Assembly (NCBI GenBank): GCA_009838765.1
Contig: VXQX01000076.1
Span: 1 to 64,000, forward strand
From: Gemmatimonadales bacterium
GTDB taxonomy: Bacteria; Gemmatimonadota; Gemmatimonadetes; Palauibacterales; Palauibacteraceae
Reading direction: 5' to 3'
Length of the DNA: 64,000 nucleotides
Shown piece after piece: positions 16,358 to 23,434 of the stretch (position 1 is the stretch's first letter; each line of letters begins with the position of its first letter). The notes under the pieces were generated by a model. That model did no database searches and was not told where the DNA came from. It saw only the letters and a program-made list of their open reading frames with translations. A program made the position numbers and the translations under genes.

Positions 16358-16639
16358 TGTCGCGGTCGTCCATTACCGTGTGCAAAACCGGACGAAGACT
16401 CGTTCCTCATGCACACCCGCGGACGGGGGGTCCGCGTCGCGGCCCCGGGGTTTCGCCGGATCTTCGACAACCGTGTCGGTGTGTCGACGGCGGGCGCCGC
16501 GTTCCAGGCTGCCGGAAATCTGGGGAAGCCCGAGTTTTCGACACTTCGACAGGCTCTACTACTACTCCGTTGATACATATATCATACGCAACCGTAGAAC
16601 CCACGGTGGAAAACCCGAACCGATACCGCCGGAGTTGAA
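16358..16639. other. Probable chromosomal origin of replication (oriC), dnaA-dnaN spacer
   Basis: This 282-bp gap holds no gene but has origin-like order. Repeats ending TCGACA occur at 16461-16469, 16535-16543 and 16543-16551 on the plus strand and 16482-16490 on the minus strand. The last one is followed by a short GC-rich stretch (GGCTC) and then CTACTACTA (16556-16564), which is three DnaA-trios (3'-GAT-5' on the lower strand). An AT-rich run, GATACATATATCATAC, comes next. A box closer to the standard consensus (TTTTCCACC, minus strand, 16605-16613) lies beyond it. The order box, GC spacer, trios, AT-rich DNA matches the basal unwinding system described in Bacillus. Confidence 0.72.
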
Positions 16640-17767
16640 ATGAGATTCTCGATCACCCGGGAGGCGCTCCAGCAGGGGCTCGCAGCGAGCGCCGCCGCCG
16701 TCCCGACGCGGGCCGCGCTCCCGGTTCTCTCGAACATCCTGATCCATGCGGAGGACGATGCCGTGCGGCTGAGCGGCACCGACATGTCCATCTTCGTCTC
16801 ATTGGCCGTGCCGGCCGAAGTCTCCGAAGCGGGGGTCGTCGCGCTCCCGGCGAGACAGCTCCTGGAGATCTCGCGCGTACTGGACGATGCTCCGGTGAAG
16901 TTCGCGTCCGCGGCGGGAGATCGCGACGCGTCCGCGACCGGCGTCGACATCGAGTGCGGCCGGAGCAAGTTCCGCCTCTACGGACAGGCCCCGGACGAGT
17001 TCCCTGATTTCCCGGATATCGACTTCGCCGGGGGGTGGGAGATGTCCGCCGGCGAGCTGCAGACGCTGATCGAGCGCACGAGCTTCGCCGTTTCCACCGA
17101 GGACAGCCGCCCGATTCTGAACGGGATTCTGTGGCAGTTGCGCGAGGCGGCGACCGTCATGGTCGCAACGAATGGCCACCGGCTCGCGAAGATGTCGCGC
17201 GAGCTGGATGTCAGCGGGTCGCCGGCCGAGGCGGATCTCATCATTCCCCCGAAGGCGCTGAACCAGGTGCAGAAGCTGTATCCGGCCGACGCCGTGCTAC
17301 AGATCGCGCGTTCGGAGAATCACCTCGCGTTCCGGTCTGCGGACCGGGAGGTCTTCACGTCGCTCATCGAGGGCCCGTATCCGAACTACGAGCAGGTTAT
17401 CCCGAAGGACAACGACAAGGTTGCGACGGTGAACCGCGCCGCTCTCGAGACGGCGGTGCGGCGGGTCGCGGTGATGGCGGATGACTCGACGAGGCGAGTA
17501 CGCCTTTCCTTCAAGGCCGGCGACCTCGGGTTCAAGGTTCAGACGCCGGATCTGGGGGAGGCGGAGGACGCGCTGTCGCTGGACTACGAAGGCGAGGACA
17601 TCCAGATCGGTTTCAATGCGACATACCTCCTCGAGGTATTGCGTCACATGCCGGAGGAAGACGTTTCCATGACGTTCAAGGCACCGGAACGAGCGGCGAC
17701 CTTCTCTCCCGCGAGCGGCGAGCCCGACTATCTCTGCCTCGTCATGCCGCTGCGCATCCTCGACTGA
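16640..17767 (+). CDS. dnaN: DNA polymerase III beta subunit (sliding clamp)
   Basis: This 375-residue clamp tethers DNA polymerase III to DNA. It starts MRFSITREALQQGL and shows the three-domain pattern, including PALPARQLLEISR-like and LPDDEFP-like blocks (DEFPDFPDIDFAG), FAVSTEDSRPILNGI in domain 2, and the C-terminal YLCLVMPLRI. Length is normal. It follows the putative oriC and is followed at 19 bp by a membrane-protein gene, so it may lead an operon with the next three genes. Confidence 0.97.
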   Translation: MRFSITREALQQGLAASAAAVPTRAALPVLSNILIHAEDDAVRLSGTDMSIFVSLAVPAEVSEAGVVALPARQLLEISRVLDDAPVKFASAAGDRDASATGVDIECGRSKFRLYGQAPDEFPDFPDIDFAGGWEMSAGELQTLIERTSFAVSTEDSRPILNGILWQLREAATVMVATNGHRLAKMSRELDVSGSPAEADLIIPPKALNQVQKLYPADAVLQIARSENHLAFRSADREVFTSLIEGPYPNYEQVIPKDNDKVATVNRAALETAVRRVAVMADDSTRRVRLSFKAGDLGFKVQTPDLGEAEDALSLDYEGEDIQIGFNATYLLEVLRHMPEEDVSMTFKAPERAATFSPASGEPDYLCLVMPLRILD

Positions 17768-17786
17768 GTCGCGTCGCGAACACAGA

Positions 17787-18485
17787 ATGATGACGTGCGA
17801 GCACGAGAGCGCGGCCGACGCCGACGTTGGAGGGACGGGGGAGGTCAACCTGCCCGCCTGGGAGGACCCGGCCGTGTCGTTCCCGGTGAACTTCGTCGAG
17901 ACGTGGCGCCGGAGCGTGTTCGAGCCCGGCGCCTTCTTTGCGGATGGTCCCTTCGACCGCGCCGCGGTGCGCCCGGTCCTCTACTATCTCCTGGTCAGCA
18001 TCCTCGCGGCCGCGCTCTCGCTGACCTGGGGTGTGTTGCTGCCGGCGACGCAACCGGGGTTCGTCGAGACGCTCGCCGAGATCATGAACGTCGCCATACC
18101 GGATGGGACGGAGACCGCCGGCCCCATCGGCAGGCTCGCGGACTTCTTCCTCGCCCCCTTCTGGGCGGTGCTGTACCTCGTCATGGCGAGCCTGGTCCTC
18201 CATGTGTTCGTCTTGGTGCTGGTCCCCGGGCGTCGAAGCCTCACGGCAACCGTTCGTACCATCTGCTATGCATGCGGCCCCGGCGTGTTCGCCGTCGTCC
18301 CGTTCATCGGCGGCTGGGTGGCGGGTATCTGGGGAATCGTGCTGACCGTGATCGGCCTCCGGGAGGCGCACCGGACCACGACGGGAAGAGCCTTCGCGGC
18401 ATGGCTGTTTGCGGCCGCCCTGCCGATCGCGATCCTGCTGCTGGGGATCCTGCTCGTCATCGCCCGTGTGGCAAGCGGAGTTTGA
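17787..18485 (+). CDS. YIP1-family integral membrane protein
   Basis: This 232-residue protein resembles the YIP1 family, membrane proteins of poorly known function. It has an N-terminal hydrophilic part (about 1-45) with FVETWRRSVFEPGAFF, which is typical of bacterial YIP1 proteins, then about five hydrophobic segments. It lies 19 bp after dnaN, and its stop overlaps the TTG start of the Nudix gene. Confidence 0.7.
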   Translation: MMTCEHESAADADVGGTGEVNLPAWEDPAVSFPVNFVETWRRSVFEPGAFFADGPFDRAAVRPVLYYLLVSILAAALSLTWGVLLPATQPGFVETLAEIMNVAIPDGTETAGPIGRLADFFLAPFWAVLYLVMASLVLHVFVLVLVPGRRSLTATVRTICYACGPGVFAVVPFIGGWVAGIWGIVLTVIGLREAHRTTTGRAFAAWLFAAALPIAILLLGILLVIARVASGV

Positions 18486-19210
18486 GCGACGCGACTCCGC
18501 GGCCCGCCGCCACGGTCGTCGTCGCGACCCAAGCGCGCGCGGGGCTGGAGTTCCTCTTGCTTCAGCGCCCCGCCGATGCCCGTTTCGGAGCCGGGGCATG
18601 GGCCTTTCCGGGCGGAGCGGTCGACGCGGATGACGCCCGCGCGAGCTGGACGGAGCGCCTCCCGGATGTAGGCGAATCCCGGGCGTGCGTGGCGGCGCTG
18701 CGGGAGCTGTTCGAGGAGACGGGCATCATGCCGGCGCCGCTGCGCGGCATCGGATCGGACGTGCTCGCCGGGGCTCGCCGAGCGTTGCTCGCGGAGAAGA
18801 CCTCGTTCTCGCAAGTGGCGGAGCGTCTCGGAGTCGACTTCTCGTCCACGCGGATGGCGTACTTCGCCCGCTGGATCACGCCGCGTGGAGCGGCGCTCCG
18901 GTTCGACACCCGTTTCTTCCTCCTTTCCCTGGAGGAACGGCCGCCTCGCGTGTGTCTCACGCCGGAACACGATGCGGCCATCTGGACGACGCCGTCCGCC
19001 GCCCTCCGGCGCTCCTCCGCCGGCCGGCTGCCCATGATGTTCCCGACCGCAAGGACAATCGAGCGCCTCGCCGGCTTCCGGTCGGTCGAGGATGCGATGA
19101 CGTCGCTCCGCGCCGTGCAGGTGGAGCCCGCACACGTCAGACTCGGGGTCGGCGAGGGAGGGGTGACGCCCCTGGCTCCCGGAGACCCCGGATACGACGA
19201 GGTCCCGTGA
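18482..19210 (+). CDS. Nudix hydrolase, NUDT7/NUDT19-like
   Basis: This 242-residue protein contains a Nudix box with a long insertion after GGAVD and then RELFEETGI; such insertions occur in CoA- or acyl-CoA-cleaving Nudix enzymes. The fold starts at AATVVVATQARAGLEFLLLQRP. The substrate is not known; a CoA derivative is a guess. It starts at TTG overlapping the preceding stop (TTGA) and its own stop overlaps the next GTG (GTGA), so the three genes are tightly coupled. Confidence 0.82.
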   Translation: MSDATPRPAATVVVATQARAGLEFLLLQRPADARFGAGAWAFPGGAVDADDARASWTERLPDVGESRACVAALRELFEETGIMPAPLRGIGSDVLAGARRALLAEKTSFSQVAERLGVDFSSTRMAYFARWITPRGAALRFDTRFFLLSLEERPPRVCLTPEHDAAIWTTPSAALRRSSAGRLPMMFPTARTIERLAGFRSVEDAMTSLRAVQVEPAHVRLGVGEGGVTPLAPGDPGYDEVP

Positions 19211-20016
19211 CCCCCGGCGCCGGGTCCCCGAAACACGTCTCCCGGCGCGGACCGAGCGTCACGGCGGTGCGCGCCGACAACCCGGGCCCACTCACGCTGA
19301 CGGGGACGCAGACGTACGTGATCGGGACCGGGCCGCTGATCATTCTGGACCCCGGACCGCGGGATGAAGCGCACCTCGCCCGCGTCGATGAGGTGATCGC
19401 CGGAAGACCCGTGGCGGCAGTCTGTCTGACGCACGCGCACTCGGATCACGCGGCGTCGGCCGCGGAGGCCGCCGCCCGCTGGGGAGAACTCCGAGCCTCC
19501 TCCGACACTCTCGACCGCGTGGGGTCGCCGGGCCGCGCGCTGGCGGATGACGAGGCCCTGGAGCCCGGAGAGGGGTTCCGCCTGCGGGCACTCCCGACGC
19601 CCGGTCATTCCGCGGACCACCTCTGCTACCTGCTCGAACCGTCGCGCACCCTCTTCACGGGGGATCTCGTACTCGGAGAAGGGAGCACCATGATCGTCCA
19701 CCCGGACGGATCGGTGGAGGCGTGCCTCGCGAGTCTCGCGCGCCTCGCGGCTCTCCGTCCCGAGCGCCTGCTCCCGGGACATGGTCCCCCCGTCGAGGAC
19801 GCGATCGCATGCCTCGAAGAATGCCGCGCCCACCGGCTGCGACGCGTGGCATCCGTCCGGCGGGCGGTGGAGGCCGGCGCCCGGACCCCGGCACGGATCC
19901 GCGCCGCGGTCTACGGGGAACTTCCCGCCTCGCACCGCGCGGCGGCGGACCTTACGATCCGCGCCTACCTCGCCTTTCTCGGGGAGACATCCTCGTCGAT
20001 TAACCGCCGGAGATAG
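19207..20016 (+). CDS. Metallo-beta-lactamase fold hydrolase, LACTB2-like
   Basis: This 269-residue protein has the MBL metal motif THAHSDH, followed by GHSADHL and FTGDLVLGEGST, and a C-terminal helical extension typical of LACTB2-like enzymes. Members of that group include endoribonucleases; the activity here is not known. It is translated from a GTG that overlaps the Nudix stop. Its last 52 bp overlap the 3' end of the convergent mutY gene. Confidence 0.85.
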   Translation: MTPGAGSPKHVSRRGPSVTAVRADNPGPLTLTGTQTYVIGTGPLIILDPGPRDEAHLARVDEVIAGRPVAAVCLTHAHSDHAASAAEAAARWGELRASSDTLDRVGSPGRALADDEALEPGEGFRLRALPTPGHSADHLCYLLEPSRTLFTGDLVLGEGSTMIVHPDGSVEACLASLARLAALRPERLLPGHGPPVEDAIACLEECRAHRLRRVASVRRAVEAGARTPARIRAAVYGELPASHRAAADLTIRAYLAFLGETSSSINRRR

Positions 20017-21059
20017 GCGGGAAACGCGAGTTCGTCGAATCCTCCGACGCCGACCCAACGGTGCGGCCGCCGCCTCGCGACCTCGCCGGATCGCCACTCG
20101 GCCGCGTGCACCGCGAGCCGCAGGCGGAAGTGGCTGAACGTATGCTGCAGCACGCGAATCTCCTCGCCCACGCGACAGTCGAGGCCGAACCGTTCCCGGA
20201 GGGCGCTCGTGAGCGCCGCGGCGGGCGGCGCCGGCGAGGATCGCCGGATGGAGGGAAAATCCCACAGGCCGCCCAGGAGCCCGTCCGACGGTCGCCGCAG
20301 CACGAGGACCCGTCGACCGCGGCGGACCACCGCGGCCGCCTCGTCCCGCTCGGGGGATGGAGGGCGCCGCTTCAACGGCGGTCGCTGCCCGACCGTGCCC
20401 CGCCGCCGCGCCAGACATCGGTTCGATAGCGGACACGCCCCACAGCGCGGACGACGCGGCGTACAGACCGTGCTCCCGAGATCCATCAGCGCCTGATTCA
20501 CATCGCCCGGCCGCTCCGAGGCCTCCCGTAGAAGGGTTCGCGCGGCCCGGTCAAGCTCGGAGGCAGAGGCCGTCTCGAGATCGCCCAGCCGGGACAGAAC
20601 GCGGCGTACGTTCCCATCGACCGCGGGTTCCGGCAGCCCGAACGCGACGCTGGCCACGGCGCCCGCCGTATACGGGCCCACGCCCGGGAGCGTCCGCAAT
20701 TCCGCCACCGTCCGGGGGATCCGGCCGCCGTACTCCGACACCACGCGCCGCGCCGCCCGCCGCAGGTTGCGGGCCCGTGCATAGTATCCCAGCCCCTCCC
20801 AGAGGCCGAGGACCTCGTCTTCCTCCGCTTCCGCGAGCGTCCGAACGTCCGGAAAGCGATCCATGAACCGTCGATGGTACGGCGCCGCCGTCGCCACGCG
20901 CGTCTGCTGCGCCATGACCTCGGCCACGAGAATCGCGTAGGGGTCCTGCTCTCCGCGCCAGGCCACATCGTCCCGCCGCCGTGCGTCGAACCAATCCAGC
21001 AGCGTCCGCGGCACCGCGGAGACCCCGGGGTCAGCGCGCGGCTTCGGGGAAGACGCCAT
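19965..21059 (-). CDS. mutY: A/G-specific adenine glycosylase
   Basis: This 364-residue enzyme removes adenine mispaired with 8-oxoguanine. Catalytic Glu47 is in VAEVMAQQTRV, the helix-hairpin-helix is LPGVGPYTAGAVASVAFG, and the catalytic Asp follows in AVDGNVRRVL. The 4Fe-4S loop is CTPRRPRCGACPLSNRC. The C-terminal Nudix-like domain (about 225-350) checks the 8-oxoG strand. The start at 21059 overlaps dapF by 29 bp, and an internal GTG at codon 16 is an alternative. It works in the same repair pathway as Fpg/MutM. Confidence 0.95.
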   Translation of the reverse strand: MASSPKPRADPGVSAVPRTLLDWFDARRRDDVAWRGEQDPYAILVAEVMAQQTRVATAAPYHRRFMDRFPDVRTLAEAEEDEVLGLWEGLGYYARARNLRRAARRVVSEYGGRIPRTVAELRTLPGVGPYTAGAVASVAFGLPEPAVDGNVRRVLSRLGDLETASASELDRAARTLLREASERPGDVNQALMDLGSTVCTPRRPRCGACPLSNRCLARRRGTVGQRPPLKRRPPSPERDEAAAVVRRGRRVLVLRRPSDGLLGGLWDFPSIRRSSPAPPAAALTSALRERFGLDCRVGEEIRVLQHTFSHFRLRLAVHAAEWRSGEVARRRPHRWVGVGGFDELAFPAYLRRLIDEDVSPRKAR

Positions 21060-21834
21060 CGAAGATGAACACCGCCGGTCCGCCGAGGCGGATCCGCCCG
21101 GCCTCGATAAACTCCACCGTCAACGCGGCCCCGGAACGGACGAGGAACTCGACCCGGTCCCCCGTCTCGCCCGCCGCCCGGAGCGCGAACGCCGCCGCCA
21201 TGCAGCCGCTGCCGCAGGCGAGCGTCTCCCCCTCCACGCCCCGTTCGAAGGTGCGGATGAGCGCCGTCCCTCCGTCGCGGGCGACAAGGTGCACATTCGC
21301 GCCGCCCGGACCGACATCCTCACCCCACCGGAGGGGCCGGCAGAGGTCGTCGAAGTCCTCCACGTCCACGGAGGGGACGGGGATCACGAGGTGCGCCGTC
21401 CCCATGCGCACGAGCCAGCCATCCCGTCGCCGCCGCGGTTCGACTCCGACGGGCACGCGCAACTCGCGTTCCACGCGTGCGTCGAGCGCGTATTCCAGCG
21501 CCACGATGTCCTCCCGAACTCGCGCCAGGATCTCGCCGTCGTCCGTCACGAGGATGTGATCGGGAGGCACGAGCCCGCGGTCCACGGCGTAGCGCGCCGC
21601 GCAACGCGAACCGTTCCCGCACGTCGAAAACTCGGAGCCATCGCAATTGAAGAACCGGAGGCGGACGACCTCTTCGCTCAGGCTTCGGACGGTGATCAAC
21701 CCGTCCACGCCGACGCCCGTCGCGCGGGGGCACAGCACAGCAGCGAGAGCCCCCGCATTCCGGAGCCCCAGTTCTTCGCCGCGCACGATCACAAAGTCGT
21801 TGCCGGCTCCGGTGTATTTGCTGAATAGCGACAT
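21031..21834 (-). CDS. dapF: Diaminopimelate epimerase
   Basis: This 267-residue PLP-independent racemase converts LL- to meso-diaminopimelate for lysine and peptidoglycan. The N-terminal signature is FSKYTGAGNDFVIV. The two catalytic Cys residues are in STCGNGSRCAARY and LACGSGCMAAAF. The Shine-Dalgarno is weak (CCTCTGAAA). An intrinsic terminator lies 20 bp upstream in the same orientation, which could limit read-through into dapF. Confidence 0.96.
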   Translation of the reverse strand: MSLFSKYTGAGNDFVIVRGEELGLRNAGALAAVLCPRATGVGVDGLITVRSLSEEVVRLRFFNCDGSEFSTCGNGSRCAARYAVDRGLVPPDHILVTDDGEILARVREDIVALEYALDARVERELRVPVGVEPRRRRDGWLVRMGTAHLVIPVPSVDVEDFDDLCRPLRWGEDVGPGGANVHLVARDGGTALIRTFERGVEGETLACGSGCMAAAFALRAAGETGDRVEFLVRSGAALTVEFIEAGRIRLGGPAVFIFDGVFPEAAR

Positions 21835-21854
21835 TTTCAGAGGAGAGAAGGGCC

Positions 21855-21895
21855 AAAAAGGAAGCCGGCCGCGAGCGTGAAACCCGCGGCCGGCT
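21855..21895 (-). terminator. Intrinsic terminator between the structured leader and dapF
   Basis: On the minus strand, AGCCGGCCGC pairs with GCGGCCGGCT (10 bp; arms 21886-21895 and 21863-21872) and is followed by TCCTTTTT. It points toward dapF and ends about 20 bp before its start codon. It could end a separate small RNA or act as an attenuator for dapF. Confidence 0.7.
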
Positions 21896-21897
21896 CT

Positions 21898-22056
21898 TGT
21901 CTCAACCGAAACCTGACTCGACGCGACGCCGGCGAGGCACCGCAGCTTTCAGGTCGGCGCATGTCTCGAGCGCCACCGGTTCAGGACCGGTTACGCTGCC
22001 TCGAGGCGATCGCTTGCCCGTGCCGAGTCAGACCCGGTTCTACATCCTGCAGACAC
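21898..22056 (-). ncRNA. Nested-hairpin RNA candidate upstream of dapF
   Basis: Complementary blocks are nested in the right order for one long rod. These are TGTCT 21898-21902 with AGACA 22051-22055; AACCG 21904-21908 with CGGTT 22035-22039; CTGACTC 21913-21919 with GAGTCAG 22025-22031; GGCAC 21936-21940 with GTGCC 22020-22024; and an apical hairpin 21965-22005 with CTCGAG and ACCGGT arms. The minus strand is favoured because the terminator at 21855-21895 follows it. A long rod of this size with its own terminator recalls 6S RNA, but no sequence signature was verified. It could also be a dapF leader. The remaining part of the gap (22071-22211) holds two more hairpins (22090-22113, 22137-22153) and no gene. 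Confidence 0.45.
21991..22056 (-). CDS. Possible 21-residue leader peptide with a perfect Shine-Dalgarno
   Basis: AAGGAGG (minus strand, 22064-22070) stands seven bases before GTG (22054-22056). It is part of AAGGAGGTGATC, an exact complement of the usual 16S rRNA 3' end. The frame runs 21 codons (VSAGCRTGSDSA...RLEAA) and stops with TAA in the apical hairpin of the nested RNA structure. No codon run suggests a classical amino-acid attenuator. Nothing but the ribosome-binding site supports translation. Confidence 0.35.
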   Translation of the reverse strand: MSAGCRTGSDSARASDRLEAA

Positions 22057-22211
22057 TAGATCACCTCCTTCCAAGGGGTTCACGGATAGGGCACAGAAAC
22101 ACCTGCTGTGCGCCATGATGCCGTCCGCCCGCCCGTGCGGCAAGTTTTGCCGCGGCCTGCCAGTCCTGTCACCTTCCGTGAGAATGATGCCGGCCAGACG
22201 GCGAGGAGGAG

Positions 22212-22889
22212 ATGACGGACAGCCAGGAGAAGGCGTTGTCGCCGGAGGAGCGGCAGGCGACGGTAGACCGTCTCTGCGCCCATTTCGCGCGCGACGCCAT
22301 GAATGCCACGGAATTGGAACGTCGCCTGGACATCGCGTACGCCGCGCGCACCCGGGCGGAACTCGTCGCGCTCGAGCAGGACCTCCCCGCGCTCCGGAGC
22401 GAAACCCGACCGGCAGTCGCGGAGCCCGTGTCGGCCGCTTCCGTGCCGGTCGATCCGGCCCGATCCGTCCAGGAGCACGACCTCATCGTCTCGATCTGGG
22501 GCGCGACGGAGCGCAAGGGTAGTTGGGTTCCCCCCCGCCAGCTCACCGCCGTCACCGTGATGGGGGGGACGGATCTCGATTTCCGGCAGGCGGCGTTCGC
22601 GACCGAGACGGTTTCGATCCGGCTCCTCGCGCTCATGGGAGGCGTGGACATCGTCGTCCCTCCGGGGGTCCGCGTCGAGTGGGGCGGCATCGCGCTCATG
22701 GGGGGCGTCACGATGCCCGACCCCGGCACGCCGCCGGCCCGGGACGCTCCCGTCATCCGCCTGAGCGGCCTCGTCTGCATGGGAGGTGTCGACGTCGTCG
22801 AGCGACACCCGGGCGAGAGCGCGAGGGACGCGCGGAAGCGGATCAGAAAGGATCGCAAAGCCCGGCGGCGACTCGCTTCCGGCGACTAG
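22212..22889 (+). CDS. DUF1707 and LiaF-like C-terminal domain protein
   Basis: This 225-residue protein has an N-terminal DUF1707-type helical domain (about residues 10-62; ARDAMNATELERRLDIAYAA) and a C-terminal domain of short beta repeats (about 85-205) like the cell-wall stress protein LiaF: repeated blocks with MGG, such as TVMGGTDLDF, LMGGVDIVV, LMGGVTM and CMGGVDVV. No membrane segment is visible. A role in envelope-stress sensing is an inference from family members. It ends in a basic Arg/Lys-rich tail. A GAGGAGGAG sequence lies just before the start. Confidence 0.78.
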   Translation: MTDSQEKALSPEERQATVDRLCAHFARDAMNATELERRLDIAYAARTRAELVALEQDLPALRSETRPAVAEPVSAASVPVDPARSVQEHDLIVSIWGATERKGSWVPPRQLTAVTVMGGTDLDFRQAAFATETVSIRLLALMGGVDIVVPPGVRVEWGGIALMGGVTMPDPGTPPARDAPVIRLSGLVCMGGVDVVERHPGESARDARKRIRKDRKARRRLASGD

Positions 22890-22935
22890 TGCCGGCACTG
22901 GCCGCAGCCCGGCCTCCGCCCCGGGGCCGGGTTGC

Positions 22936-22965
22936 TTGACGCCCGGCTCGCGGCTCGGATATAGT
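22936..22965 (+). promoter_or_regulatory. Promoter of the gcvH-gcvP group
   Basis: TTGACG (22936-22941) and TATAGT (22960-22965) are 18 bases apart, about 50 bp before gcvH. The short leader shows no glycine riboswitch-like structure that I can recognise. Confidence 0.68.
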
Positions 22966-23016
22966 CCCCACGCCGCCACCCCAGAGACGCTCGATCCGAA
23001 GCAAGGCAAGGTACGC

Positions 23017-23418
23017 ATGTCGGACATTCCGGAGGATCTCAGATACACGCCCGAGCACGAATACGTGCGGGAAACCGACGTCGACGGCGAGGTCTTGATC
23101 GGGATCACGGACTACGCCCAGGGCGAACTGGGCGATGTGGTCTACGTGGAACTCCCCGCGCCCGGCGATGAGTTCGGACAGATGGAGGCGTTCGGCACCG
23201 TCGAGGCCGTGAAGACCGTCTCCGAACTCTTCTGTCCCGCGGCGGGCGCGATCGTGGCGGTGAACGACGCGCTGGAGGCCGACCCCGGTCTCGTCAACAG
23301 CGATCCCTATGGTGAAGGATGGATGATTCGGCTCGAGCTGGAAGCGCCCGAGGACTTCAACGACCTCCTCACCGCCGAACAGTACGCCGCCCTCGTCGCC
23401 GACGCGGACGAGATCTGA
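23017..23418 (+). CDS. gcvH: Glycine cleavage system H protein
   Basis: This 133-residue lipoyl carrier shuttles the aminomethyl group between the P and T proteins. The lipoylation site is K66 in [11 protein letters not shown], and the N-terminal [10 protein letters not shown] is typical. It is 16 bp upstream of gcvP. No gcvT (T protein) is present in the window, so the T gene must lie elsewhere. A lipoate ligase gene follows four genes downstream and could supply its cofactor. Confidence 0.96.
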   Translation: MSDIPEDLRYTPEHEYVRETDVDGEVLIGITDYAQGELGDVVYVELPAPGDEFGQMEAFGTVEAVKTVSELFCPAAGAIVAVNDALEADPGLVNSDPYGEGWMIRLELEAPEDFNDLLTAEQYAALVADADEI

Positions 23419-23434
23419 CGGCCCGCTCCTGAAA

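Noticed and set aside
22057-22070. GATCACCTCCTT on the plus strand, the usual 3' end of 16S rRNA
   Set aside because: No 16S rRNA sequence precedes it. It is the complement of a perfect Shine-Dalgarno on the minus strand.
22900-22935. GC-rich hairpin after the LiaF-like gene
   Set aside because: There is no T run after it, so I do not call it a terminator.
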